Assembly (NCBI GenBank): GCA_964030475.1
Contig: CAXIPT010000003.1
Coordinates: 1,721,058-1,785,057 of the forward strand
Direction of reading: 5' to 3'
Length of the DNA stretch: 64,000 bases
DNA from: Tethya wilhelma
Lineage: Eukaryota; Porifera; Demospongiae; Tethyida; Tethyidae
Of this stretch, positions 1-12,913 are shown in pieces. The position numbers and the translations under genes were made by a program. Each line of letters opens with the position of its first letter. Positions within the stretch are counted from its first letter, which is position 1. The notes under the pieces are model-generated. The model did no database searches, was not told the origin of the DNA, and saw only the letters and a program-made list of their open reading frames with translations.

Positions 1-400
1 GCCTCCCCCTATAATTTTTTCCTTAGTACTTATAATTGTGACATTGCGTTCACACACAACAATAGCTAGCCATATTTAGATAGGCATGCAAGATCTGGGA
101 TCGAAAGACCTGAGTTCAAATCCCAGCTAGATCTCAAGATTATTTTCCAATGAACTGTTCATGCACTCATGTACAAATGCTGATCCGACTATTAGCAAGA
201 ATTTGAAGCATAATTTTATATTCAAAAAATTTATACATTTCAACACAGTCCATTTCTCACAATTATTGGTGCAGTTATATAGTTCACAACAAATCCACAA
301 AGGTATACACAAACACAATCAGATACATCGAATATAATTATTGTATGTACATACGTACATATCACATATCGCACTTTGATCAGTCAATCTTTCTTCGAAT

Positions 401-3233
401 CTATATGCTAGTATCATTAGTGTTCATCTTAAACTCGAAACCAGCGCTAAAAATATCTTTGACCTTGTACTCGAGGAAACTTCCCTGCACTGCTCCCCCA
501 CCTTGGCCAGAGACACTATTGCTGTGAGGAATGGCCCAACAATCAGGCTGTTCCTTTTTCTCTTTGTTGCTGGTGGTGTTGGTGGTGGTGGAGAGAGATT
601 TCCAACTCTCTCTGAAGCTCCACATTGAGGTGGGTTGGACTGGGATGGGATCTGCGATATTGGGAAGATGGAGGAGTTGATGGTGCTCGTCGATTTTGAC
701 TGTGTTGTGGAGATATTGACCTGTTGTGTGTGTGTGTGTGTGCGTGTGTGTGTGTGTACATTCGTGAATAAAGTTAAGCTTTTCTGTACCACTAAAGCCA
801 TTGTACAATGCAAGACTCCCAGTTCCCTTTAAAAACAAAGCAAAAACAAAAGCGAACATGCAAACATCCAAACCTATAAACAATCAAAAAAAAATTTTAA
901 AAAAATGCTATATCTATTCCATCTTACCAATAAGTCCCTCAACTCTATTTCCAGTGCCTCTATTCTCCCAGAACACATCAAGATGGTGGTGCTTCACAAA
1001 TCGAACAGTAAAATTCAAATCCAGATCCTTCAATTCCACGCGAACCGTAGCATCTTTCGAAGCATTCAGCTTTCCCACAAACGGTAGCAGTACCAACTTC
1101 CCTTCGTGATCAATAGTCAGCTTCTCCACCGAATATGCATCCAGGGTCACCTTGTCGCTTATGTCCACAAGGTGTTCTTTAATTAGAAACTTGATCTTGA
1201 TTATTTTTTGCTGGCTTTCGTGGAGAGCCGAAATACCGATGGTGCCCAACCAGTTAGTTTTACGTCCGTGTTGATCGGGGATGAGCTTCGCGTTGATTTC
1301 GAGTTTATCGGTGCTGAGGAGGTTGTACGTGGTGTTGCTCTCGGCCCAGATGGTGTGGCAGAGGAAGTGACCGTCTGCTAGTTGGAGAGCGAAGTGATGA
1401 GTACTTGAGTCGGGAAGAATGGAGTAGTCTGTTTCTGTGTAGGCTTTATGAAAGAGATGAGGGTTAGGTGTAGTTGTTTTTTTTTGTTAAGTGTGTGGAT
1501 CTTACCACAAAGTCCCATGTCACACTTTTGATCTTTGAGACATTCTGAGCATCTATGTCCCTCGAGGTAGGGCAACTTTCCTCCAATGTTACCACTGTTT
1601 GCGTGTGTGTGTGTGTGGGTTTTTCAATTTTACGTCATGTACATACAAACTGTATGTAAAGCAAGACGGCCTACAAATATTTATCATCCCCTTTAATTAT
1701 TGCTACATGAATGATCTACATGCATGCACATGTACACAGCAATTTTTATATCTATAAAAGCAACTCATTCCAAGGCTCCCACCTTTGACCTTTCAAATTT
1801 ACAAGGGAAAACTTCCCTTGTACCCATAAATTCTATGAGTGAAAGGTCAAAGGTGAGATTTGGCACGGAACGAGGCTATATAGTTTGTGACATACACACC
1901 CTGGTCCGTAGTTGCAGACAAAGATGAACTGTGTGGGTTCAGAGTTCATGAGACAAGTGTGTGCTCCACAACCAATGCTCGTCGAGGCAGCCCACACAAC
2001 CTAAATGTACGTAGAGAATACACATTTGCATTGATTTGTCAGTGACTGGTTTTATGTTGTTGAGTTGAGTGAAAGAAACAAATATTTATGAAACTTAACG
2101 GTATGTGATACAGTAAGTCAACTTTTGGATCTTGAGACAAATTTGCTATGGGGAAAGAGGAAGTTGAGGGGGAGGGGAAATACCTCCCCCCCTCCCCTCC
2201 CCTCCCCTCTGGATTGAACCCTGTTTGTTTGTAACCTTTGAATGAATATGTTCATGCGCTCATATCAGCTTATATATCAGCTATGTATCTACATGTGTAG
2301 CTCGTGCGATTCTATTTTAGTGCACTAAGCTAACATGTTAGTCAAATTCACCCGAATTTACTTTCTGAGCTTTCCATGGGAGTCTAAGTGTTGGATTACT
2401 GACTATACCCATCGTATACACGATAATCCTAATACATGCATGTACATGGCTTATGACACGACCAGCTCACCTGTGTGTAGTGAGAGCACACCCCATTGCA
2501 CAGACCCAGGCTGTAGTCGTAATCGTGCTGTTCAGAGTACCAACTCGCGATGGCGTCGAAGTAGTTCACAGGCTCGGACGACACGAATAGATTCTCGCCA
2601 ACACTGTCGAAACTTGCTGATTCGAAAGAGCAATTGATGTTCGGCTTGGGATGGCATTTCTCAGCGTAGTTTTGAGCGATTGTAGCCAATTCACTGTCCC
2701 ATGCCTAGAGGGAGGAATGTGTGAAAATGTCAATGAATATCACAAGTAAATAATACGGACAAAAAAAATCGTCAACTCTTTCAAATTTCTATCACACTTT
2801 CCTACTGGTTTTATTTTTGACTATTTATGCCATATATAACTTGTTTATGTTTCGTTGATTCTAGATTCATGAGGAAATGAAATAGAAAAAAAAAACTTTC
2901 TTGCGATATATTGTTCCAACCCTAGCTGACATATTTTTATTCTGGTTGCAAGACATATATATAGACCTGTGTGTATTGGCCCCTTATATATGTATGTACA
3001 ACTGTATACAGTCCTTGTATTCATATATTGTATTAGCTGCTTACCATTTTCTGCATGTTGGCTGCGTCAGTCACCATTGTTCTGAATCTATTGTGGCTCT
3101 CCACAATGAGCTGCTTGTCTGCAGTGGACAGACCCATCACAGGGTGTAGACACTGAGCCTCCTTCACCAAGAAGAAGAAACTGACCATGAGGCAACTTGA
3201 GACCAAGAACAGAGTGTTGCTGCTTCTTCCCAT
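401..3233 (-). CDS. CAP-ITIH_C fusion protein, paralog A
   Basis: Six exons on the minus strand: 3233-3045, 2704-2471, 2000-1900, 1594-1506, 1434-928, 720-401, all with GT-AG borders and compatible phases, giving 479 aa. Order: signal peptide (about residues 1-28), CAP domain with SHNRFR, VGENLF, ASWYSE and HYTQVVW...IGCG, hinge with CSECLKDQKC, then an ITIH_C domain ending in CWAIPHS...GSFLEYKVKDIF. The HYTQ histidine of the CAP signature is present, unlike in paralogs B-E. The DPHF motif that opens the ITIH_C domain elsewhere in the array is replaced by THHF, so the known Asp-Pro cleavage site of ITI heavy chains is lost. It is the most divergent copy and lies at the end of the array. CAP and ITIH_C calls rest on recalled family motifs; a secreted role is inferred from the signal peptide. 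Confidence 0.85.
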
Positions 3234-3264
3234 CTTGGATTAACTTGTAAATGAATGAATGAAC

Positions 3265-3271
3265 TTTTATA
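3265..3271 (-). promoter_or_regulatory. TATA box of paralog A
   Basis: TATAAAA on the minus strand about 32 nt upstream of the ATG at 3233. The 5' UTR would be very short, so this assignment is weaker than for paralogs B-E. Confidence 0.4.
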
Positions 3272-3299
3272 CCTTTTTGTTTTGTAAAATTTGTCGTAG

Positions 3300-4600
3300 T
3301 ATAAGCTATTTAATTCCTACAGCCAATGGCTTAAATGGTAACTCAATTTGAAATGATTACAGCTTAGGTTTAGAGTTTTTTCTTTTATACTAAAGTGGTC
3401 ACAACAGACTCAAGCTTTTTTTGCAACTTTATTTCCTATTTCTCTCCAATGCACATGGTTTGCACATGTGTTCTTTGGACCCAGGTTGTAGGCGGGTCCA
3501 ATTATTGTGTTGTATTGGTTCATGCACATGTTAGACTATACATCTAAATTATTCAGGGCTGTGTAGATATGCAGTTGTTGGTATGTTAATTGTATGACTA
3601 GTGGGAGTAAAACCCTGATCGTTTGTATCCAAAGGAGAAAATGTATAGAGTCATGAGTGTGTGCCAATGCTGATTCAGCACATACCACGGGTGCATGTGA
3701 TCAAATCCAATAGAACTATATTGTGGTCATGTGATCATATCAATGTAATAATTACAGACTCTGAATTGACTCTTGCATGCATTTCACTCTCTCCTCTGGT
3801 TACATCCATGCATTGTCAATACTAAGTCTTATGACATGGCAAAATGCACACATTGAGCCTTCTTCGTTTAATCATACAAAGATTGATAAACTGAAGAAGA
3901 CAGATGGAGCTATCATTATGTTTAACTGTTTACCAATCATATGTGCTTGTGTATGTGTATATGAAAAATCATCGAAAAAATTCTTAGATCTAGCTGGGAT
4001 TTGACACGCATGATTTCTTATATGTACGCTACGCTGTATAATCTGTGACTATACTGAAACAGTTAGTGTTTAGTTTGTTGATAACATTCTAAAAGTGTGA
4101 CTTACCATGTGGTCACATGACTGCAGTAATTGTATATGGTAAAAATACTATACTACATGAATGCATCTTTGCTGACTCGGCAAATCTCTGGATCACATGA
4201 TTTGGATGTACTTGTCCAAAATACTTTGCAATGAGGATTTGATCAGCTAATTGCCGTCAAATCATGTGACTGCAATACACATCAATAGGATTAGGTCACA
4301 TGCACCCAACTGCTTACTTTACTATAGTAGTGTTTATTACTTGTCATTTTTAGCTATATATGGAAAGCCAGTATACCATAGTATGCTTTTTGAAAAAAAA
4401 AGCCTACTTTATAAAGGAGATAGACACCTAGGATTAAGACTCTGCCGACGAGTTCAGTGCTTAGCATGCACTAAGTGTGATGTTTACAGAATGTCAAAAC
4501 TTTGTTAAAACCTTTTCATTAGCTTAAAAGACAGCAACAAATCAATAAGAAGAGACAATAAAGGTTTAAAATCACACATGCACATTTAATTTCTTTTGGT
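3300..4600. other. intergenic, no gene seen
   Basis: Between paralogs A and B. No splice-bounded coding exon found. A short piece at about 3985-4010 is the reverse complement of the SINE-like sequence at 85-140. Confidence 0.6.
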
Positions 4601-4610
4601 ATTATGTGTT

Positions 4611-6588
4611 CTACAAGTTGCCTCCAATATTCAGCTGTGGATTGAATTCAGCCGAAAAGATATCCGCCACTTTGTAGTCGAGGTAGGATCCTTGAAGTAG
4701 ACCCTTTCCTTGACTGCTGGGTTTGACGGTGGACCAACAGGTGTGGTCTTTGTCATTGAAGGTCTCATGACTCTCCATGAACTTCCACATCAGAGTGCTC
4801 ACAACTGGGACTGGTTGTTTAGCATTGGGGAGATAGAGCAGCTCCTTTACAGGGTTGATTTTCACACTCTTGTGAAGAAATTGACCTGCATGCAATCAAA
4901 AGAAGACAATTATAAATTATTAAATTTGTGTACACTATACTCACGCTTGCAATTATAAATGTATAGCTGACATTTGTGCACACATATGAAAGTTAGGAAG
5001 CTTTTTCTTACCAATAATTCCATCCATCTTGCTTGTGGACAATCCTCGGCTTTGCCAGTACATGTCGAGATGGTGTTGCTTGATAAAACGAATGGTAAAG
5101 TTGACTCCCAAATCTCTAAATTCCACCTTGATAGCAGCCGTGTTAACTCCGATGCGAGGGGTGCCGATCTGAGAAGAAATGAGTAGCTTTCCTTTTGTGA
5201 TGATGAGGCGTTCTATCTGATGAGCATCGAGTGAAAAGTCACCATTGAAGAGCACCTGGAAGTTTTTGATGTCAAACTTGATCCTGGTAGTATTGTTGAT
5301 AACTGCGTTGATCACTGAGATTCCGATTTCTCCGATCCAAGTATTGATCTCGTTCTTCTCATCTGGGATGAACTTGGCGTTTACTTCTAGCATGTCGTTT
5401 CCAAGAAGCTTAAAGTAGCTGTTCTTTTCACCTTGTACGTTGTAGCAGAGAATGTTGCCATCAGAGAGCTTCACACTGAAGTGAGGATCATGGCCCATAT
5501 AACCGCCGTATCCACCAGTTATCTTCTTTTTGATAAGATGTAGCTTATCTACGATTTCAAGGTCACTCTCCCCTTCGTGCTGAATTGGGTCATCCTGTTG
5601 GGGTTGGTCAGCTACCAAGTAGTTTCCACTTCCTGCAGAGTCTGTGCAGAGATCTTGTGGGCTGCATTTGAAGTCGGCAGGACACTCGGTACAACGTTTT
5701 CCTTCCTTGTAGGGTACTTGGTTGGGTGCATTGCCACTGAATTGAAAATAGAAGGTTTATATTACAAGAGTTGCAGTATATAGTGTGTATTGTATATTTA
5801 ACTCAATGACATATGATTGATGTATGTACATGCATGCATGCATGTTTACCTTGGTCCATAGTTGCAGACAAACTTGAATGATTCACCATCACAATCAAAC
5901 ACACCACATCCAACAAAATGTGTCTTTCCCCAAAACATCTGTAGATAGAAAACAAAGAAAAGAGAAAATGATATATATATATATATATATGCAAGGTGTG
6001 TTACTTAAAGCATAATATATGCTTGAAGCCATCCATTCAGCTCAGAATTTGAACAAACAGTGAATGCTCACCTGTGTGTAGTTGCCACAAGTTTTCTTGG
6101 TACAAATGTTGGAGTCGAGGTCAAAATTTTTCCCTTCGTTGTACCATATTTCCATCACATCCAGGTAGTCCAGATCTTCTTCAAAACCAAAGAATACATT
6201 TTCACCAACTTTGGCGAATGACGTAGAGAGATAGTTGCGGTTTAGGTTAGAAGTGTAGGGAGTACATTTTTCTGCAAACTCTTGAGCAATCTTAGCAAGC
6301 TCCTCACTCCATTCCTGCCCAAAATAATGAGTAAAGCAATGGAGTTAAGACGCCAGTAGTAAAGCCAAAAGTTTTCAACACATTAGTACAGATGTAGTAC
6401 ATGCTGAAATATTGTGGCACACGTACCAGCTGGATCATGTTGGCAGCTCTGACGGAGGCCCTGTAAATATTGTGGGCATCGACTATCACGTTCTTCTCAG
6501 TCTCTGACAATCCATCGAATGCCTCGTCATGGTGGATGAGAGCAGCAGCCACCAGGAGTAGCAAGAAGGAGTGGGTCCAGTTAGACAT
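4611..6588 (-). CDS. CAP-ITIH_C fusion protein, paralog B
   Basis: Five exons: 6588-6427, 6314-6072, 5938-5850, 5736-5012, 4885-4611, giving 497 aa. Signal peptide (MSNWTHSFLLLLVAAAL), CAP domain (AHNIYR, VGENVFFG, EIWYNEG, CGNYTQMFW, VGCG), CRISP-like hinge (KRCTECPADFKC...LC), an acidic linker, then ITIH_C starting at GHDPHFSVKLSDG and ending with DHTCWSTVKPSSQGKG and GSYLDYKVADIF. The CAP-signature HYTQ is NYTQ here, so that histidine is missing. The DPHF motif is intact; in ITI heavy chains cleavage occurs between D and P and the new C-terminal Asp is esterified to chondroitin sulfate. Intron phases match A, D and E. B and C are the closest pair. The protein is predicted to be secreted; covalent attachment to a glycan is inference only. 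Confidence 0.88.
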
Positions 6589-6685
6589 GGCTGTGTAGCT
6601 TTGTCCAACTTTGATGCTGATCAGCAGGTAGAGGTTGAGATGCTTCCACAGTAGTCCTCTAAAGGAGAATTCCTTGATCAGTTTT

Positions 6686-6718
6686 GACTCACTATGGCAA
6701 GGTCACTTGCTTTTATAT
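6686..6718 (-). promoter_or_regulatory. core promoter of paralog B
   Basis: On the minus strand TATAAAAGCAAGTGACC is followed by TTGCCATAGTGAGTC, about 120 nt upstream of the ATG. The TATA box and the adjoining AAGTGACC block recur upstream of paralogs C, D and E. GGTCA is a nuclear-receptor half-site and CAAGTG an E-box-like core, but no factor can be assigned from sequence. Confidence 0.6.
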
Positions 6719-7019
6719 GCTATACAGTGTGGACATGCAGTGGGAGGGATTATGTCATGCTACTGTCAGTATTATAGTTGATGCACTAGACAAGACCTAG
6801 TATTCCTAAACAATGCCTGTGTCCACCCAAAACGTGCAGCACTATTATAGTTTCACTATTGACAGTGATTGTTTTTGGCCCAGTGCTAGGGCTATAAGAT
6901 CCACCTATATAGCCATTGTTAGCACTACATGTGTATCTTGCTATGGGCCTGTTAGTGTACATGAATAAAAATTAATGTCAGCTGTTCATAATCGGCACTA
7001 AATTTTGGAGAAAAGTTAA

Positions 7020-7825
7020 CAATGTGTGTGCAGCATTCCTTAACCTAAAAAAAGAAGCTTTCGACAGTGCATACATATGTACCTCACTTTGCATTGATGG
7101 AAAAGCTAGTTGAATTAAATTTAGACTAACATCTGCTTCAATATGGATTGCCAGCTTATCTTAGCGATAGGAAACAATGTGTTGGAGTAAACGGCAAGTC
7201 ATGTGCTACCACACCTGTCATCTCAGGAGTACCACAAGGCTCAGTTCTTGGACCACTCCTCTTCCTATAATTGCAGATATATATAAGACCTTTGTTCCAC
7301 TAAAGCTACCAACACTATTATTAAGGAGGGAGTATCTGAAACTCTCATACTTTTTTTTAAATTCTTGACGGCTCATTTGTTTTCACAAATGCATCCCTAC
7401 AGAGGCACACTGTTCCTTTCGATCTGAGGAACTCGGACATGTACTGTCCAGTTTGCTAGACTACAATGTCGTACCAATGGATATTTGAACTCATTCTTTC
7501 CGCATGCCACTACTGAGTGGAACAGATTACCTCCCAGTATTCAGACCAGTACATCCATTTCATCGTTTAAACACAATGTCATGTCATACTTAACTACCAT
7601 AAACTATTTATAACTATTCTGTTGTCACAATAATAATTATTATAGTCACAACAATCATGTAATTCATAACTTTAGCATTCCTATGTTTTAGTCGTACTCA
7701 TTTTTCCCCCCTTGGGTATGCTGTTACATTAGCAACATTGTCGATATGCTTATTGTATATCCATGCACAATATATTGTGCAGAATTATTATAGAAAAAGA
7801 AAAAAAAAGAGGAAAAAAAGCCTAA
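7020..7825 (+). mobile_element. decayed non-LTR retrotransposon (LINE), 3' part
   Basis: Plus-strand translation contains the reverse-transcriptase motif SGVPQGSVLGPLLF (about 7210-7268) and, in another frame further on, the typical C-terminus GYLNSFFPHATTEWNRLP (about 7475-7535). Several frameshifts and stops separate them. An A-rich tail ends at about 7825. The corresponding position in the duplicated paralog C flank lacks it, so it inserted after the duplication. Confidence 0.75.
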
Positions 7826-7921
7826 ATGTAAGGGCCGGCTCCATCCAATGGTGAAAAAATTTTCCCTCTAATTTAGTGAAATCTTAAATTGTATGTACCT
7901 CTAGTATGCAGAGTGTTTTTT

Positions 7922-7957
<36 letters not shown>

Positions 7958-8069
7958 TTCTATTTAAGTGAAAACTTTGATCACTGTCATTAATATTGCG
8001 CAGCTCTCAATAGAGATATATATGTGCACATATATTGTAAAAACTAGACTAAGAGTGGCCTGGGCATTT

Positions 8070-8145
8070 GCTAGCCTCGTTCCCAGGCTTTCCCCGTTAA
8101 TTTATTCATTTAAAAAAGAAGGGAAAGGCCTGGGAACGAGGCTAG
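8070..8145. mobile_element. short foldback element (CTCGTTCCCAGGC family)
   Basis: Inverted arms reading CTAGCCTCGTTCCCAGGC and its reverse complement around an A/T-rich centre. Half copies or relatives occur at 8279-8310, 11304-11592, 39596-39768 and 46503-46625. Confidence 0.7.
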
Positions 8146-8630
8146 GCATTTGCTGAAAGGTCAGACAATTGGAAGGAGAAAATCAGTCAAATTTGCTCTC
8201 TTTGTTGGCAGCATTCATGTGCATGGATAGACACCATACGTTTTAAGTTTCCCATACAAAAAATGGCCAACTCTATCCCTAGCCTCGTTCCCAGGCTCTC
8301 TCCCGGTCCTGTAAATCGGCTGAAAAATAGAAAGGTAAAGAGTCTGATGCACGAAATCACATGAATTAATGACATACTGCAAATGTGTATAGAAAAATCA
8401 ATATGCCATGCATAGATAAACCATACAAACCTCTCTCTGCAGTCTCTCTTTGGGTAACATCATTCTCATGATTTCACGTACCAGGCTAGCTCTTTCCCTT
8501 CCCATTTTCTTTTCATGTAATATTCACAGGAAGATAGCATGAGAATGAGACTACACTATTTCTCAGCCGAAGTGGGTACAGTACATGCATGGGTGTGTGG
8601 ATTCTATACTTTCACATAAATGACCAATTA

Positions 8631-8750
8631 TACCGTATAGTGGATAAATTTGGGTAGCTTGAAATTTGGCAGATTCCCATTTTAGCATGATTGGCAATTC
8701 CGCATGGTGCATTGTTTATATGGGCGCATGTGCAAATAAACTGTCAAAAA
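8631..8750. mobile_element. MITE-like element, CCGTATAGTGG family (partial)
   Basis: Begins TACCGTATAGTGGATAAATT and shares the AATTTGGCAGATTCCCATTT core with the copies at 12127-12340 and 51888-52000. Confidence 0.55.
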
Positions 8751-8876
8751 GTTCAATGTTAAAACTTCATCTTTGCTTAAAAGACAGTTACAATCAATAA
8801 AGAAGAGACAACACTTAGTCAAACAAGTTTAAAATTTCAAAACATTTAATATAAGTTCTTTTGGTATATATGTCTT

Positions 8877-10716
8877 CTACAAGTTGCCCCCAATGTTCAG
8901 CTGTGGATTGAATTCAGCTGAAAAGATATCTGCCACTTTGTAGTCGAGGTAGGATCCTTGAAGTAGACCCTTTCCTTGACTGCTGGGTTTGACGGTGGAC
9001 CAACAGGTGTGGTCTTTGTCATTGAAGGTCTCGTGACTCTCCATGAACTTCCACATCAGGGTGCTCACAACTGGGACAGGTTGTTTAGCACTGGGGAGGT
9101 AGAGCAGCTCCTTTACAGGGTCGATTTTAACACTCTTGTGAAGAAATTGACCTGCATTCAAAGAACATAATATCAAATTTGTGTACACTATGCACGCTTG
9201 CAATTGCAAACATAAATATATGTCGAAGACATTTGTGCACACAATATGAAAGTTAAGAAGCTTTTAATTCTTACCAATAATTCCATCCATCCTGCTTGTT
9301 GACAATCCACGGCTTTGCCAGTACATGTCGAGATGGTGTTGCTTGATAAAGCGAATGGTAAAGTTGACTCCCAAATCTCTAAATTCCACCTTGATAGCAG
9401 CCGTGTTAACTCCGATGCGAGGGGTGCCGATCTGAGAAGAAATGAGCAGCTTTCCTTTTGTGATGATGAGGCGTTCGATCTGATGAGCATCGAGTGAAAA
9501 GTCACCATTGAAGAGCACCTGGAAGTTTTTGATGTCAAACTTTATCCTAGTAGTGTTGTTGATGACTGCATTAATCACAGAGATTCCAATTTCTCCGATC
9601 CAAGTATTGATCTCATTCTTCTGGTCCGGGATGAACTTGGCATTTACTTCTAGCATGTCATTTCCGAGAAGCTTAAAGTAGCTGTTCTTTTCTCCTTGTA
9701 CATTGTAGCAGAGAATGTTGCCATCAGAGAGCTTCACACTAAAGTGAGGATCATGGCCCATATAACCGCCATATCCACCAGTTATCTTCTTTTTGATAAC
9801 GTGTAGCTTATGCACGATTTCTTCGTCACCACCCTCTGGTTCAGCCTGTTGGGGCTGGTCGGCTACCAAGTAGTTTCCACTTCCTGCCGAGTCTGTGCAG
9901 AGATCTTGTGGACTGCATTTGAAGTCGGCAGGACACTCGGTACAACGTTTTCCTTCCTTGTAGGGCACTTGGTTGGGTACATTGCCACTGGATTGGAAAT
10001 ATTGCATGCAACAGTTGCATTATAGCTCAATGACATATCATTGATGCATGCATAGAGTACATGTATAATTCTGCATTGTTTACCTTGGTCCATAGTTGCA
10101 GACAAACTTGAATGATTCACCATCACAATCAGACACGCCACAGCCAACAAAACGTGTTTTTCCCCAGAACATCTGTGTATAGTTGCCGCAAGTTTTCTTG
10201 GTACAAGTGTTGGAGTTGAGATCGAAATTTTTCCCCTCATTGTACCATATCTCCATCACATCAAGGTAGTCTAGATCTTCCTCAAAGCTAAAGAACACAT
10301 TTTCACCGACTTTCGCAAATGATGTAGAGAGATAGTTACGGTCTAGATTAGAAGTGTAGGGAGTACATTTTTCAGCAAACTCTTGAGCAATCTTAGCAAG
10401 CTCCTCACTCCATTCCTGCACAAAATAATGAGTAAAGTAATGGAGTTAGACAGCATTATGCAACAGTAAAGCCAAAAGTTTTTAACACATTAGTGTACAG
10501 ATGCAGTACATGCTGAAATATTGTAGCATGCATGCTTACCACTTGGATCATGTTGGTAGCTCTGACAGAGGACCTGTAAATATTGTGGGCATCAACTATC
10601 ACACTCTTCTCAATCTCTGACAATCCATCAAATGCGATGTTGTGTTGGCTTGCTCCAAGATGGACGAGAGAAGCAGCCACCAGGAGTAGCAAGAAGGAGT
10701 GGGTCCAGTTAGACAT
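8877..10716 (-). CDS. CAP-ITIH_C fusion protein, paralog C (one intron lost)
   Basis: Four exons: 10716-10540, 10415-10084, 9987-9275, 9151-8877, giving 498 aa. Exon 10415-10084 (332 nt) corresponds exactly to two exons of paralog B (243 + 89 nt): the reading frame runs through CGNYTQ into MFWGKTRFVGCG with no intron, so this intron was lost precisely. Signal peptide, CAP domain (NYTQ, histidine absent), hinge (KRCTECPADFKC) and ITIH_C with GHDPHFSVKLSDG are as in B. The last exon is nearly identical to B's, differing by single bases. Upstream and downstream flanks also match B's, so the pair arose by a roughly 4 kb segmental duplication. Confidence 0.88.
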
Positions 10717-10842
10717 GGCTATGTAGCTTTGTCCAACTTTGATGGTGATCAGCAGGTGGATCTTGTAATTGGGTATAGAAGTTGGGATGCTTTGAAAATC
10801 TTCCAGAATAGTCCTCTAAAGGAAAGCTCCTTGATCAGTTTT

Positions 10843-10876
10843 GACTCACTATGGCAAGGTCACTTGCTTTTATACA
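10843..10876 (-). promoter_or_regulatory. core promoter of paralog C
   Basis: Minus-strand TATAAAAGCAAGTGACC followed by TTGCCATAGTGAGTC, matching paralog B over the whole block, about 130-160 nt upstream of the ATG at 10716. Confidence 0.6.
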
Positions 10877-11303
10877 CTACAGTGTGGATATGCAGTGGGA
10901 GGGATTATGCCATGCTAATGTCACATAGTTTATGCACTGGACAAAGCCTATTATCCATAGTGTGTTTGTATCCACCCAGAACATTCAGCACTACTATAGT
11001 TTCACTATTGACAAAGGTTGTTTTTGGTCCAGTACTAGTGCTAGGGCTATAAGACCCACCTATAGTCATTGTTGACAATATACGTGCTGTGTGTACTCTC
11101 TTGTTATGGGTCCGTTAGTAGTATGTGTACATGAATAAATTAGCGACTGAGAATCGTGAGTGTAAGGGCTGTGTATGCATGATGGAAAAAATTTTGTTCT
11201 AATTTTGTGAAATCTAAAATACAAGTTGTATACAGTGTGTAAATTTTTTCTTTCTAATTAAGCGAAATTTTGATCACTTTATATATATATATATTGCTTA
11301 GTC

Positions 11304-11592
11304 TCGTGCCTAGACCCCTCCCCTCTCCGAAAAAAAATCCATAATGTTTCTGGTTCTGCCAAGTTGGCAAGTTACAAACTTGAATCTCACATGTGAAACG
11401 AAGAGCTGCAATCTAATTGGCTTACCTATGTCAGTACCAACATACCTGCGGTTGAAAAGTCACATGACACATGGGTTCTGCAATCTGATTGGAATACTTA
11501 AATTCCTTTCAAAGAACCAAGAAATCTGTCGTATTTTACCAGACCCCTTTTTTTCCTTGTGTGTGAGAAAGGGGTCTGGGCATGAGACTATA
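11304..11592. mobile_element. foldback element flanked by GTCTCGTGCCTAGACC arms
   Basis: Left arm TAGTCTCGTGCCTAGACCCC, right arm GGGGTCTGGGCATGAGACTA, roughly 290 bp in all. Related to the CTCGTTCCCAGGC family by position-specific similarity of the ends. Confidence 0.65.
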
Positions 11593-12126
11593 ATATATTG
11601 CTATGCAGAAGCTGATTGAATAAAGATATGTATGATTATGTGTATATGGTCAAAACTGGACTAAAAGTGATCATTTGCTTTCAATGGAAGGGTCGGACAG
11701 CTGGAAAGAGAAACAGTTTACCTAATTTTCTCTCTTCTTTAGCAGCAATCATGTGCATGTATAAGACACAGTTTTACTTTTAAGTTTTCCATACAAAAAA
11801 TGAGCAATGATACCTAGCCTTGTTCCCAGCCTGTCTCCCTGTGAATGCTGAAAAATAAGAAGGTAAAGAGCCTGGTACACGAAATCACGTGAATGACATA
11901 GTGTGTAGAAAATCATATAATATGCTATAGTTGTTAAACCATACAAACTCTCTCTGCAGTCTCTCTTTGGGTAACGTTATTCTCATGATTTCACGTACTA
12001 GGCTAGCTCTCTCCCTTCCCATGCATTTTCTTATATAGCATGTAATATTCACAGGGAGACCTGCAGCCACGGAATGAGACTATTCCACAGCCCAGGCATG
12101 TGTATTTCCACTTTTATATGAATTAT

Positions 12127-12340
12127 CATACTGTATATAGTGGGTAAATTTGGTAGGCTTAAATTTAGCGAATTCCCAATTTAGCATGATTAGCGATTTT
12201 TAATTTGGTAATTTAATTCCGCATGCTGCATTGTTTATACTTGTGTTTGTGAATAAAGAATTGTTCGGCGATTTTTAATTTGGCGATTTGCCGAAGAATT
12301 TGCCGATTCGCCAAATTTACCTACTATACGGTGTATAGCA
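12127..12340. mobile_element. MITE-like element, CCGTATAGTGG family
   Basis: Terminal inverted repeats: ACTGTATATAGTGGGTAAAT at the left and ATTTACCTACTATACGGTGT at the right. Non-coding, about 210 bp. Confidence 0.7.
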
Positions 12341-12429
12341 CTAGTGGAGCTACCTCATCATATTTCTTTTGCACTTTATACGTGACACTATTAATTTTTT
12401 TAACTAGTTCCATGGCTATATACAGTGAT

Positions 12430-12660
12430 GGTCAATTTACCGTATAGCCGGAAATATTGACGGTCAAAAAATTTGACGGTTTGCTCCGCAGAACGTAAAA
12501 TAAAAATATTGACGAATTTAAATTTGACGATTTGCGCGTGAGCACAATACATTCATATACGGCGCCCAAAATATTGGCGGATTTAAATTTGACGATTTGG
12601 ACTTTGACCGTCAAATCGTCAAATTAAAATCCCCGTCAATATTTCCGGCTATACAGTATT
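12430..12660. mobile_element. MITE-like element, GCCGGAAATATTGACGG family
   Basis: Perfect-looking inverted ends, CCGTATAGCCGGAAATATTG and its near reverse complement, with AATTTGACGATTTG repeats inside. A diverged second copy lies at 61278-61460. Confidence 0.75.
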
Positions 12661-12913
12661 TAGACCAATTTAGATTACATACATGTAGACAACATGCTAG
12701 TACATCAGCATGTATGTGTTCATACCCAACTGCTACTAACTTAAGTGGATAACTGGAATATTTAAATCGTTAAATTTTTGAACTTTATTTTTCAAGTCAT
12801 TTACTGGGAATATAAACACCTGCATGGCTAAAAAATCAAAAAAGTTAAAATTAATGTTATGAATCATTAAAAAGTGTGTCATTCTATGCATTAAAAGTTC
12901 AAGACTTCTATGC

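Larger units (their letters stand above)
4500..12350. repeat. tandem segmental duplication carrying paralogs B and C
   Basis: The block 4500-8750 and the block 8750-12350 share the gene, its promoter, about 400 bp upstream (6600-7010 against 10720-11140) and a further stretch (8160-8570 against 11690-12075). The left copy is longer mainly because of an inserted LINE remnant at about 7020-7825. Confidence 0.65.

Noticed and set aside
543..883. Overlapping minus ORFs rich in THTHTH
   Set aside because: They read through a (TG)n intron repeat of paralog A; only the exon 720-401 frame is coding.
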